From DASXAQ01 sp036406615 (lineage in GTDB: Bacteria; Actinomycetota; UBA4738), in NCBI GenBank assembly GCA_036406615.1, contig DASXAQ010000104.1:1-18095 (forward strand): a stretch of DNA of 18,095 bases, read 5' to 3'. The position numbers were made by a program, and so were the translations under genes. Positions 6,078 through 14,641 of the stretch are shown piece by piece (position 1 is the first letter of the stretch; each line of letters opens with the position of its first letter). Below the pieces are notes generated by a model. The model saw only the letters and a program-made list of their open reading frames with translations. It was not told the origin of the DNA and did no database searches.

Positions 6078-7346
6078 CTCGACCTCAGGTCCATCCGCGA
6101 AGACCCGGATCCGGTTCGCCGGGCGCTGTCGCGCCGCGACCCCGCGCTGGTCGAGCAGCTCGATCTCGCGCTCGAGCTCGACGAGCGGCGGCGCGTGCTG
6201 CTCGCGCAGGTGGAGTCGCTGCGCGCCGAGCAGAACCGGGGGTCGAAGGAGGTCGCGTCCGCGCAGGGCGATGCGCGACAACAGCTGATCGAACGCCTCC
6301 GCGAGGTCTCCGACCGGCTGAAGGCGTCCGAGCCAGAGCTGCAGGAGGTCGAGGCCGAGCTGTACGAGGTGGCCGTTCGCCTGCCCAACCCTCCCGACGA
6401 CTCGGCGCCGATGGGCGAGTCCGACGACGACAACGAGGTGTTGCGGCACTGGGGCGAGCCGCCGGAGTTCGGCTTCGAGCCGCGGGATCACGTCTCGCTC
6501 GGCGAGGGTCTGGGGATGATCGACGTGGAGCGCGGCGTGCGGACGTCGGGCTCGCGCTTCTACTACCTGACCGGGCCGGCGGTCTCCATCCAGTTCGGGT
6601 TGATGCGCTACGCGTTGGAGTTCGTCTCGGACACGGGCCACGTCCCGGTCGTGCCGCCGGTGCTCGTGCGCGAGGAGGCGATGTTCGGCACCGGGTTCCT
6701 GCCGACCGACGCCGTGAACATCTACGTGACGCGCGAAGACGACCTGTACCTGGTCGGCACCAGCGAGGTTGCGCTGGCGTCGCTGCACGCGGGCGAGCTG
6801 CTGGACCCGGCCGAGCTGCCGAAGCGCTACATGGGCTCTTCGACGTGCTTTCGCCGGGAGGCCGGCACGTACGGCAAGGACACGCGCGGCATCTTCCGCG
6901 TCCACCAGTTCGACAAGCTCGAGCTGTTCAGCTTCGTCCTGCCCGAGGACTCCTCCGCGGAACACGACCGCCTCCTCGCGTGGGAGGAGGCGTGGGTGCA
7001 GTCGCTGGAGATCCCGTACCGCGTGGTCAACGTGTGCACGGGCGAGCTGGGCGGCCCCGCGGCGAAGAAGTACGACATCGAGGCGTGGATGCCCGGGCAG
7101 GGGCGCTACCGTGAGGTCACCTCGACGTCGAACACCACGGACTTCCAGGCGCGGCGGCTGGACATCCGCTTCCGGGCCGACGGCGGCACCAGACACCTGC
7201 ACACGCTGAACGGGACGCTCTGCGCGGTCGGCCGGACGCTGATCGCCCTGATGGAGAACCACCAGCGCGAGGACGGATCGATCGAGCTCCCGAAAGTGCT
7301 CCGCGACTATCTTCCCCAGCGCGACTGGGTCGTGCGCCCGAGCTAG
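6075..7346 (+). CDS. serS: Seryl-tRNA synthetase (apparent CTG start)
   Basis: This enzyme charges tRNA-Ser with serine in the cytoplasm and is a class II aminoacyl-tRNA synthetase. Read from CTG at 6075 it is 423 residues, normal for the family. It begins MLDLRSIREDPDPVRRAL, the standard SerRS N-terminus. The tRNA-binding coiled-coil arm spans about 31-101 (ELDERRR...LREVSDRLKASEPELQEVEAEL). The catalytic core shows TSEVALASLHAGE (229-241), motif 2 FRREAGTYGKDTRGIFRVHQF (259-279), TSNTTDFQARR (351-361) and motif 3 LNGTLCAVGRTLIALMENHQ (378-397, with Arg387). Starting at the first conventional codon (GTG, 6195) would delete the first 40 residues, including the conserved start and part of the arm. 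It ends the DUF4446-bactofilin run. The following gene has its own promoter. Confidence 0.93.
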   Translation: MLDLRSIREDPDPVRRALSRRDPALVEQLDLALELDERRRVLLAQVESLRAEQNRGSKEVASAQGDARQQLIERLREVSDRLKASEPELQEVEAELYEVAVRLPNPPDDSAPMGESDDDNEVLRHWGEPPEFGFEPRDHVSLGEGLGMIDVERGVRTSGSRFYYLTGPAVSIQFGLMRYALEFVSDTGHVPVVPPVLVREEAMFGTGFLPTDAVNIYVTREDDLYLVGTSEVALASLHAGELLDPAELPKRYMGSSTCFRREAGTYGKDTRGIFRVHQFDKLELFSFVLPEDSSAEHDRLLAWEEAWVQSLEIPYRVVNVCTGELGGPAAKKYDIEAWMPGQGRYREVTSTSNTTDFQARRLDIRFRADGGTRHLHTLNGTLCAVGRTLIALMENHQREDGSIELPKVLRDYLPQRDWVVRPS

Positions 7347-7374
7347 CTCCCCCGCCGCCCCGATCCGCCCCCTC

Positions 7375-7386
7375 TAGACTTTCCGC
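7375..7386 (+). promoter_or_regulatory. Candidate -10 box for leaderless transcription of the first cyclase gene
   Basis: TAGACT (7375-7380) is a TANNNT box followed by six bases and the ATG at 7387, the same spacing as at lepB. There is no Shine-Dalgarno ahead of this ATG. The surrounding 40-bp gap is otherwise C-rich and holds nothing else recognisable. Confidence 0.5.
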
Positions 7387-10300
7387 ATGACGATTTGTCC
7401 CCGTTGCGGCCGCGAGAACGCGCGCGAGGCGCGTTTCTGCTCGGAGTGCGGGACGAAGCTCGGGCGCTCGCCGTCGCAGGAGGCGGAGGAGCGCAAGATC
7501 GTCACGGCGCTGTTCTGCGACCTGGTCGGGTTCACCGCGCGCGCCGACGAGGCCGATCCTGAGGACGTGAAGGCGTTGCTGCGCCCGTACCACGCCCGCA
7601 TCCAGCGCGAGATCCAGGCCTTCGGCGGCACGCTGGACAAGTTCATCGGCGACGGCGTGCTCGGCGTGTTCGGCGCGCCGTCGGCCCACGAGGACGACCC
7701 GGAGCGCGCGGTCCGCGCGGCCCTGGCGATCCAGGACGCGATGGCCGACCTGAACGCGGAGCGTCCGGGCATGGACCTGGCCGCGCGGGTCGGCGTGACG
7801 ACCGGCGAGGCCGTCGTGGCCGTCGGCCCGGTGCGCCCGTCGGTCGGCGAGAGCGTCACCGGCGAGGTCGTCGGCACCGCCGCGTGGCTGCAGTCCGCCG
7901 CGCCGCCGGGGGGGATCGCCGTGGCCGAGCAGACGTACCGCGCCTGCCGCGACCGGTTCTTCTGGGAGGAGCTCGCGCCGGTTCCTCCGAAGGGCTCCGG
8001 GTCGCCGCTGGCCATCTGGCAGCCCACCGAACCGCGTGGGCGCTACGGCATCGACGTCCGCGACGCGCCCGACACCGCCTTCGTCGGCCGCGACGTCGAG
8101 GTCGCGATGCTGATCGGCGTCTTCCAGCGGGCCGTCCGCGAGTCTTCGCCCCAGCTGGTGACCGTGACGGGCGAACCGGGCGTCGGCAAGAGCCGGCTGA
8201 TCGCGGAGCTGTTCGCGTACCTCTCGGGCCAGCTCGACTCGCTGGAGACCTGGCGGCAGGGGCGCTGCCTGCCCTATGGCGAGGGCGTGACGTTCTGGGC
8301 GCTGTCCGAGATCGTGAAGGCGCAGGCGGGGATCCTGGAGTCGGACACGCCGGAGGTTGCGGCAGCGAAGCTGGACGCGGCGGTCGACGGGGTGGTCGAC
8401 GACGTCTCCGATCGGGAGTGGATCGCCGCCCGAATGGCGCCCCTGGTCGGTGCGCCGTCGGCCGACCCGGGCGGCGCGGACCACATGGAGTCGTTCACCG
8501 CGTGGCGGCGGTTTTTCGAGGCCCTGGCCATGGAGCGCCCGCTGATCCTGGTGTTCGAGGACCTGCACTGGGCCGACCAGGCCATGCTGGAGTTCATCGA
8601 CCACCTGGTCGAATGGGGCACGCAGGTCCGCATGCTGATCGTGTGCGCCGGCCGGCCCGAGCTGTACGAGCGCAGACCGGGGTGGGGCGGCGGCAAGCGC
8701 AACTCGACGACGATCTCGCTGGCGCCGCTGTCAGACCAGGAGACCGCCCGGCTGCTGTCGGCGCTGCTGCACCAGGCCGTGCTGCCGGCAGAGACCCAGT
8801 CGACCCTGCTCGCCCGCGCCGGGGGGAACCCGCTGTACGCGGAGGAGTTCGCGCGGATGCTGACCGACCGCGGCGTGCTCGGCGGGGCCGGCGGCACGAT
8901 CACGGCGTCGACGACGGGGCCGATTCCCGTCCCCGACACGCTGCAGGCGCTCATCGCGTCGCGCCTGGACACGCTGGCGCCGGATCGAAAGGCGCTGCTG
9001 CACGACGCGGCGGTCGTCGGGGAGGTGTTCTGGGCGAGCACGCTCGCGTCGATGAGCGGGCGACCCGAGGACGAGGTGCTGGCCGGACTGCACGAGATCG
9101 CCCGCAAGGAGCTGGTCCGCCCGGCGCGTTCGAGCTCGGTCCAGGGGCAGGCGGAGTTCGCATTCTGGCATCCGCTGGTGCGCGAGGTCGCGTACGGGCA
9201 GATCCCCCGGGCCACCCGCGGCACGAAGCACCGCGCCGCCGCCGACTGGCTGCGGCGCGTCGGCGGCGAGCGCGTCTCGGACCACGCGGAGTTGCTCGCG
9301 TATCACTACGGGGTCGCCCTGAGCCTGGCGGTCGCGCAGGGCGACGTCGCGCTCGAGCACGAGCTGCAGCCCACCGCGGCGCGGTTCCTGGTGATGGCCG
9401 GCGACCGCGCGAAGCCGCTGGACGTCCGGCGCGCCGGCAGCTTCTATCGGCAGGCGCTCGAGCTGCTGCCGCCCGGACAGATCGAGCGGGCGCGGGCACA
9501 GATGAAAGCCGCGGAGGTCGCCGTCGCCGACGGCCGCCTCGGCGACGCCGAGCGCCTGTACGCGGAGGCCATCGGCACGTTCTGCTCCTCCGACGACCCG
9601 CTCGGACTGGGCGAGGCGATCGCGATGCGCGCGCGCACCGTGTACCGCATCGGCGAGAACCGGCAGGCCGAATCGCTGATGCGCGAAGCGATCGAGCTGC
9701 TCGAGAGCCAGCCCGAAGGGCCGGAGCTCGGCCGCGTCTACAGCCGCGCGGCGGGGATCCACCTCGGTGAGGACAACCGGCGCTGCCTGGAGCTCGCCGA
9801 GCGCGCCGTGCAGATCGCCGAGCGGTTCGGCATGCAGGACGAGCTGGTGCGCGCGCGCCAGTTCCGCGGCGCCGCTCGGTGCGAGCTGGGCGACCCGGAC
9901 GGGATGCAGGACCTGCGCGAGGCGATCCGCCTCGGCCTGGAGCTGGGGTTGGGCGAGGAGACCGCCATCGCGCACGGCAACCTGGCGCTCCAGCTGTGGC
10001 TGTGGAAGGGCTCGGCGCCGGCGCTGCCCGAGTGGAACCGGATGACCGAGCTGGCCGAGGCGCGCGGGTTCGAGCTGCAGGCGATGTGGGGGCGCGCCGG
10101 CGCGCTGGAGGTGCTGTTCGATCTCGGCGAGTGGGACGAGCTGGTGCGCACCGCCGACCGGGTGATCGCGTGGGACCGCGAGCGCGGGCGGAGCCAGCTC
10201 GGCGCATTCGCCCAGATCTACGTGGCGAACGTGCAGATCCGCCGCGGCCTGGTCGCCGAGGCGGCCGAGCTCACCCGCGAGTTCGTCCCGGAGATCCGGC

Positions 10301-10845
10301 GCATGAGCTACGCGGAGTTCGTCGCGCCGGCGCTCATGGTGTCGCTGCTCGTGGAGGATGCGCGCGGGGACCAGGCGGCCGCGCGCGCGGTCGCCGACGA
10401 GTTCGTGGCGACCACGCAGGACCAACTGGGCTTTCGGCTCCAGTACCTGTCGCCGGTGCTGCGCGTGCTGCTGTCCACCGGGATGCCGTCCGAACAGGCA
10501 GAAGGGCTGATCCCGCCTCCGCCGCACGCGGAGCCGATTCGCCACGCGTACTCGCGGCTGCTCTGCCGGGCGGTCGTGGCCGAGACCACGGGCGACCAGG
10601 CAGTGGCGGCCGAGTTGTACCGGGAGGCGGCCGAGCGCTGGGGCGCGTACGGGTTCGTGCTGGGGCGGGCGCTGTCGCTCCTCGGCCTTGCGCGCAACCT
10701 GGCTGCCCTGGACAGCGGGGCCGAGGCCGCCGAGCCGGCGGACGAGGCGCGGGTGCTGTTCGACTCGCTCGGCGCGTGGCCGCTGGCGCACGATGCGGCA
10801 GCGCTGACCGGCGTCGACGAGCCGCTGTCGTCCTCGTCCTCCTGA
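7387..10845 (+). CDS. Zinc ribbon - class III cyclase - AAA(STAND) - TPR protein, copy 1 (C1-like cyclase)
   Basis: The protein has 1,152 residues. A zinc ribbon (Cys4, Cys7, Cys18, Cys21) precedes a class III adenylate/guanylate cyclase domain (about 35-213). An ATPase follows with Walker A GEPGVGKS (262-269) and Walker B LILVFEDLHWAD (386-397), then winged-helix-like sequence to about 650 and TPR-like helices (about 665-1130). In the cyclase, both metal Asps are present (Asp45 in FCDLVGF, Asp89 in IGDGV) and so is the adenine-site Lys85. The transition-state Asn is Gly163 and the Arg is Trp167 (GEVVGTAAWLQS where relatives have GDVVNTASRLQS). A homodimer should therefore be weak or inactive. 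There is no HTH output domain. Likely a cytoplasmic signalling ATPase; its ligand is unknown. A paralogue follows after 10 bp. Confidence 0.9.
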   Translation: MTICPRCGRENAREARFCSECGTKLGRSPSQEAEERKIVTALFCDLVGFTARADEADPEDVKALLRPYHARIQREIQAFGGTLDKFIGDGVLGVFGAPSAHEDDPERAVRAALAIQDAMADLNAERPGMDLAARVGVTTGEAVVAVGPVRPSVGESVTGEVVGTAAWLQSAAPPGGIAVAEQTYRACRDRFFWEELAPVPPKGSGSPLAIWQPTEPRGRYGIDVRDAPDTAFVGRDVEVAMLIGVFQRAVRESSPQLVTVTGEPGVGKSRLIAELFAYLSGQLDSLETWRQGRCLPYGEGVTFWALSEIVKAQAGILESDTPEVAAAKLDAAVDGVVDDVSDREWIAARMAPLVGAPSADPGGADHMESFTAWRRFFEALAMERPLILVFEDLHWADQAMLEFIDHLVEWGTQVRMLIVCAGRPELYERRPGWGGGKRNSTTISLAPLSDQETARLLSALLHQAVLPAETQSTLLARAGGNPLYAEEFARMLTDRGVLGGAGGTITASTTGPIPVPDTLQALIASRLDTLAPDRKALLHDAAVVGEVFWASTLASMSGRPEDEVLAGLHEIARKELVRPARSSSVQGQAEFAFWHPLVREVAYGQIPRATRGTKHRAAADWLRRVGGERVSDHAELLAYHYGVALSLAVAQGDVALEHELQPTAARFLVMAGDRAKPLDVRRAGSFYRQALELLPPGQIERARAQMKAAEVAVADGRLGDAERLYAEAIGTFCSSDDPLGLGEAIAMRARTVYRIGENRQAESLMREAIELLESQPEGPELGRVYSRAAGIHLGEDNRRCLELAERAVQIAERFGMQDELVRARQFRGAARCELGDPDGMQDLREAIRLGLELGLGEETAIAHGNLALQLWLWKGSAPALPEWNRMTELAEARGFELQAMWGRAGALEVLFDLGEWDELVRTADRVIAWDRERGRSQLGAFAQIYVANVQIRRGLVAEAAELTREFVPEIRRMSYAEFVAPALMVSLLVEDARGDQAAARAVADEFVATTQDQLGFRLQYLSPVLRVLLSTGMPSEQAEGLIPPPPHAEPIRHAYSRLLCRAVVAETTGDQAVAAELYREAAERWGAYGFVLGRALSLLGLARNLAALDSGAEAAEPADEARVLFDSLGAWPLAHDAAALTGVDEPLSSSSS

Positions 10846-10855
10846 GGTCCCGGCC

Positions 10856-13800
10856 ATGGGATGCCCGCGCTGCGGACTCGAGAACGCGCCCGATGCGAAG
10901 TTCTGCACGAACTGCGGCACGCAGCTCGTGAAGGCGCCGCCCGCCGAGCTCGAGGAGCGAAAGATCGTCACGGCGATGTTCGTCGAGCTTGCCGGCCTCG
11001 CGCCGAACCCCGATGCGGACCCCGAGGACGTGAAGGCGTCGCGCGCGCCGTTCTTCGACCGGACGCGCCGTGAGATCGAGCGCTACGGCGGGACCGTCGA
11101 CAAGTTCATGGCCGACGGCGTGTTCGGCGTGTTCGGCGCGCCGGTGGCGCACGAGGACGACCCCGAACGTTCGCTGTGGGCCGCGTTTCGGATCCTGCGC
11201 GAGCTCGAGGACGTGAACCGCGACGCGTCGGGTCCGCCGCTTCGGGCCCGCATCGGGATCAACACCGGCGAGGCCGTGGTCGCGTACGGCGCCGGGCCGC
11301 AGATCGGCGAGCGCGTCACCGGCGACGTCGTCAACACCGCCTCGCGGCTGCAGTCGGTCGCGCCCGAGGACGGCATCGTGGTCGGCGAGGCGACGTACCG
11401 CGCGACGCGGTCGCGGTTCGTGTTCGACGAGCTGCCGCCGGTCGCCGTCAAGGGCAAGTCCGAGCCGGTGGCGATCTTCCGACCGGTGCAGCCGCGCAGT
11501 CGGTCGGCCGTCGCGGCGCACGAGGCGCCGCGGACGCCGTTCGTCGGGCGCGACGTCGAGCTGTCGGTCCTCAAGGGCGTGTTCCAGCGCGCGGTTCGCG
11601 AGTCGGCCGGCCAGCTCGTGACCGTCACCGGCGAGGCCGGCGTCGGTAAGTCGCGGCTGGTCGGCGAACTGTTCGCGCACATCGATGGGCTCACCGACGT
11701 TGTGGCCGAATGGCGGCAGGGGCGCTGCCTGCCGTACGGCGAGGGCGTCACGTTCTGGGCGCTGTCGGAGATCGTGAAGTCGCGCGCCGGCATCCTGGAT
11801 TCCGACGCGCCGCAGGAGGCGACCGCGAAGCTCGCGGCATCGGTCGAGGCGGCGGTGGAGGACCCGGGCGAGGCCGACTGGATCGCGGGACGCCTGGCGC
11901 CGCTCGTCGGTTTGAGCGGCGGCTCGGCCGAGCCCGCCGCCGACCGCTCGCAGTCGTTCGCCGCGTGGCGGCGGTTCTTCGAATCCATCGCGCTCATCCG
12001 CCCGCTGATCCTGGTGTTCGATGACCTGCACTGGGCCGACCCCGCCCTGCTCGAATTCCTCAAGCACGTGATGGACTGGTCCAGCCAGGTGCCGCTGCTG
12101 TTCATCTGCGTCGCCCGCCCGGAGCTGTACGCGCGCGAGCCGCGCTGGGGCGGGGGCAAGCGCAACTCGACGACGATCTCGCTCGGCCCCCTGTCGCAGG
12201 ACGAGACCGCCCGGTTGCTGCAGAGCCTGCTCGACCGCGCCGTCCTGCCGGCCCACACGCAGTCGATGCTGCTCGACCGGGCCGGCGGGAACCCGCTGTA
12301 CGCGGAGGAGTTCGTCCGGATGCTCGCCGACCAGGGCATCCTGGAGGATGGTGACGAGGGCCACGAGGTGCGGCCGGCCGGTGGCGTCGAGATCCCCGTC
12401 CCGCCAACCGTGCAGGCGCTGATCGCGGCCCGCATCGATACGCTGAGCCCGCAGCGCAAGGCGTTGCTGCTCGACGCCGCCATCGTCGGCAGGACCTTCT
12501 GGAGCGGTGCGGTCGCGTCGATCTCGGGGCTGGACGAGGCGACCGTTGTCGATGAGCTGCACGAGATCGTCTCCAGCGAGCTGATCCGGCCCCACCGCAT
12601 GTCGCAGGTCAAGGACCAGCAGGAGTACTCGTTCTGGCACCTGCTCGTGCGGGACGTCGCCCACGGACTGGTGCCGCGAGCCCGTCGGGCCGAGAAGCAC
12701 CGCGCGGCGGCCCGGTGGCTGGAGGGCATCGCCGGCGACCGCGTCGAGGACCATGCCGAAGAGCTTGCGCATCATTCGATGAGCGCCCTGTCGATCTCGC
12801 GCACGCTCGGCGAAACGGGGATGCCGGGGGGCGGCGCGCGGGAGCTGGAGGCCGACGCCGTGCGCTTCCTGCTCCTGTCCGGCGACCGCGCGTCCCGCCT
12901 GGACGTGGGGCGGGCCGAGTCGTTCTACCGCCGCGCGCTGGAGCTGATCCCGCCCGGCGATCCGCAGCGCGGGGTGGTCCTGGCCAAGGCGGCCGAGTCC
13001 GCGGCGTCGGCCGGGCGCTTCGCGGAGTCCGAACGCGACTACGACGAGGCGTTCGACGAACTGCGGGGCGCCGGCGACGCACGGGCGCTCGGGCGCGCCA
13101 TGGCCATCCGCGCGCGAACGCTGTACCGCGTCGTGGACACGGCGCGCGGCCTGCAGATGAGCGACGAGGCGGTTCGGATGCTGAAGGACCTGCCGCCGAA
13201 CGTCGACCTGGTGATGGCGCTCACGCGCAACGCCGGGATGCTGCTGCTCGCCGGCGAGAACGCCGCGTGCCTGGAGGTCTCGCGCGAAGCGGTGGAGCTA
13301 GCCGAGCGCCTTGGCGCCGCCGACGAGGTGGTCCGCGCCCGGCAGTTCCTGGGGGCCGCGCGATGCGAGCTGGGGGACGCGGGCGGCATGGCCGATCTCC
13401 GAGAGGCCGTCCGGCTTGGCCTCGAGCGCGGGCTCGCCGAGGAGACCGGCGTCGCCTACAGCAACCTGGCGAACCAGTCGTGGCTGCACGAGAGCCCGGT
13501 CGTCGGCCGGGACACCTGGACCCAGGCCATGGAGTTCTGCGAGGTGCGCGGCTTCACCGCGATGGCGATGTGGGCGCGCACCGGCCTGCTGGAGAGTCTG
13601 CTCGACCTGGGGGAGTGGGACGAAGCGCTGGCCGTGAGCGAGCGGCTGCTGTCGTGGGATCGCGAACGGGGCGGCACGCAGCACGGCGTGTTCGCCATGG
13701 CGTATCGCGCCGAGGTGTTCGTGCGCCGCGGCGCGGTGGAGGCGGCGACGGAGCTCATGGACGAGTTCCTTCCCCGGGCGCGCGAGGTCTCGAGCCCGCT

Positions 13801-14326
13801 GTTCCTGGCGCCGGCGGCGGTGATCGCGGCGCGGATCGAGCTCGAGCGCGGCGACCCGGCAGCCGCTGCCGCATGCGTGGACGAGTACGCGGCCGCGACC
13901 GAGGACCAGGCGGGCTTGCGGGCCGACCACCTCCCCGAAGCCACGCGCATCCTGATCGCGGCCGGTCGCGGTGCCGCGGGCCGGCTGGCGCCCTCCGGCG
14001 ACCGGGTGGTCGCGACCCGCCGCCGGCACTGCCTGGTGACGGCCGCGGCCGCCCTGTCCGAGGCGGCCGGCGACCTCGACGCCGCGGCTGCCGGGTACGC
14101 CGACGCCGCCAGGCGCTGGGACGCGTACGGCCACCAACTCGAACGCGCCCTTGCGCTGGGCGGCTTGGGCCGCGTGCTGCCACCGCTCGGGCGGACAAAG
14201 GAAGCGAACGCCGCGACCACCGACTCGCGGGCTTTGCTGGAGTCGCTGGGGGTGCCCAACGACCAGGTACCGGGCTCGGTCGTGCGGCTTCCCTCGGAGG
14301 CGGCAGCGTCCGGGCTAAAGGAGTAG
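10856..14326 (+). CDS. Zinc ribbon - class III cyclase - AAA(STAND) - TPR protein, copy 2 (C2-like cyclase)
   Basis: The protein has 1,156 residues with the same domain order as its upstream neighbour: zinc ribbon (Cys3, Cys6, Cys17, Cys20), cyclase (about 33-212), AAA with Walker A GEAGVGKS (259-266) and Walker B LILVFDDLHWAD (384-395), and TPR-like helices to the end. Long identical stretches such as WRQGRCLPYGEGVTFWALSE and WGGGKRNSTTISL show a tandem duplication. Here the first metal Asp is replaced by Glu44 (FVELAGLAP), while Asp87, Lys83, the transition-state Asn160 and Arg164 (GDVVNTASRLQS) are kept. That is the reverse of copy 1. The ATG follows GAGGT (10844-10848), which overlaps the stop of copy 1, so translation is probably coupled and the two proteins made together. 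Whether it makes a cyclic nucleotide, senses one, or only scaffolds the ATPase is not known. Confidence 0.9.
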   Translation: MGCPRCGLENAPDAKFCTNCGTQLVKAPPAELEERKIVTAMFVELAGLAPNPDADPEDVKASRAPFFDRTRREIERYGGTVDKFMADGVFGVFGAPVAHEDDPERSLWAAFRILRELEDVNRDASGPPLRARIGINTGEAVVAYGAGPQIGERVTGDVVNTASRLQSVAPEDGIVVGEATYRATRSRFVFDELPPVAVKGKSEPVAIFRPVQPRSRSAVAAHEAPRTPFVGRDVELSVLKGVFQRAVRESAGQLVTVTGEAGVGKSRLVGELFAHIDGLTDVVAEWRQGRCLPYGEGVTFWALSEIVKSRAGILDSDAPQEATAKLAASVEAAVEDPGEADWIAGRLAPLVGLSGGSAEPAADRSQSFAAWRRFFESIALIRPLILVFDDLHWADPALLEFLKHVMDWSSQVPLLFICVARPELYAREPRWGGGKRNSTTISLGPLSQDETARLLQSLLDRAVLPAHTQSMLLDRAGGNPLYAEEFVRMLADQGILEDGDEGHEVRPAGGVEIPVPPTVQALIAARIDTLSPQRKALLLDAAIVGRTFWSGAVASISGLDEATVVDELHEIVSSELIRPHRMSQVKDQQEYSFWHLLVRDVAHGLVPRARRAEKHRAAARWLEGIAGDRVEDHAEELAHHSMSALSISRTLGETGMPGGGARELEADAVRFLLLSGDRASRLDVGRAESFYRRALELIPPGDPQRGVVLAKAAESAASAGRFAESERDYDEAFDELRGAGDARALGRAMAIRARTLYRVVDTARGLQMSDEAVRMLKDLPPNVDLVMALTRNAGMLLLAGENAACLEVSREAVELAERLGAADEVVRARQFLGAARCELGDAGGMADLREAVRLGLERGLAEETGVAYSNLANQSWLHESPVVGRDTWTQAMEFCEVRGFTAMAMWARTGLLESLLDLGEWDEALAVSERLLSWDRERGGTQHGVFAMAYRAEVFVRRGAVEAATELMDEFLPRAREVSSPLFLAPAAVIAARIELERGDPAAAAACVDEYAAATEDQAGLRADHLPEATRILIAAGRGAAGRLAPSGDRVVATRRRHCLVTAAAALSEAAGDLDAAAAGYADAARRWDAYGHQLERALALGGLGRVLPPLGRTKEANAATTDSRALLESLGVPNDQVPGSVVRLPSEAAASGLKE

Positions 14327-14350
14327 GCCGGCGCGCCCGATGGGTCTCCC

Positions 14351-14641
14351 ATGCGAGGCGACGTCGAGACCGAGGCGATCCACGACCTTCCCGTTCGACT
14401 GGCGGCCGATACCGCGCTGGTGTACCGGTGCCGTATCTGCGACGCCGTGGCGGAGGAGCCCTACTGCCCCGGTTGCCACACGGCCGCGATCGAGCTTCGC
14501 GCGCTCGCCGACGAGTTCACCGCTCGCCGATCCCTGGAGGCCGAGCCGGTAGCGCGAACGCTTCCCCGCCAGCGCCATGCCATGGTCGGCGGGGAAGCGA
14601 TCGCGACGCGACGCCCCTCCGAGTCCGCACGACCCCGCTAG
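14351..14641 (+). CDS. Small zinc-ribbon protein, function unknown
   Basis: The protein has 96 residues. Two CxxC knuckles (Cys27/Cys30 in YRCRIC and Cys39/Cys42 in YCPGC) form a compact zinc ribbon in the middle. It is flanked by an acidic N-terminus and an Arg-rich, probably disordered C-terminus. The gene lies 24 bp after the second cyclase gene, in the same reading frame, separated only by that gene's TAG and eight codons. AAAGGAG (14317-14323) is rather far upstream of this ATG, so the start is uncertain and translation may depend on coupling. Both large cyclase proteins begin with a zinc ribbon, so a partner or regulator of that pair is possible, but this is position-based inference. 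The stop codon overlaps the minus-strand methyltransferase stop in a shared CTAG. Confidence 0.6.
   Translation: MRGDVETEAIHDLPVRLAADTALVYRCRICDAVAEEPYCPGCHTAAIELRALADEFTARRSLEAEPVARTLPRQRHAMVGGEAIATRRPSESARPR

Larger units (their letters stand above)
7387..14326 (+). repeat. Tandem gene duplication (two paralogous about 3.46-kb units)
   Basis: The units 7387-10845 and 10856-14326 align over their whole length with the same domain order and nearly equal length. Nucleotide identity is highest in the ATPase part, for example around 8252-8320 against 11711-11780 and around 8690-8720 against 12150-12180. The TPR part and the cyclase catalytic positions differ more, so the duplication is not recent. 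Confidence 0.85.

Noticed and set aside
6195..6197. GTG 6195 as the serS start
   Set aside because: It would remove the conserved MLDLR start and part of the tRNA-binding arm and has no Shine-Dalgarno. CTG 6075 has an ideal one.
8731..12775. Two long overlapping minus-strand frames (746 and 813 codons)
   Set aside because: Both lie opposite the cyclase-AAA-TPR genes. They resemble each other only because the genes beneath are paralogues.
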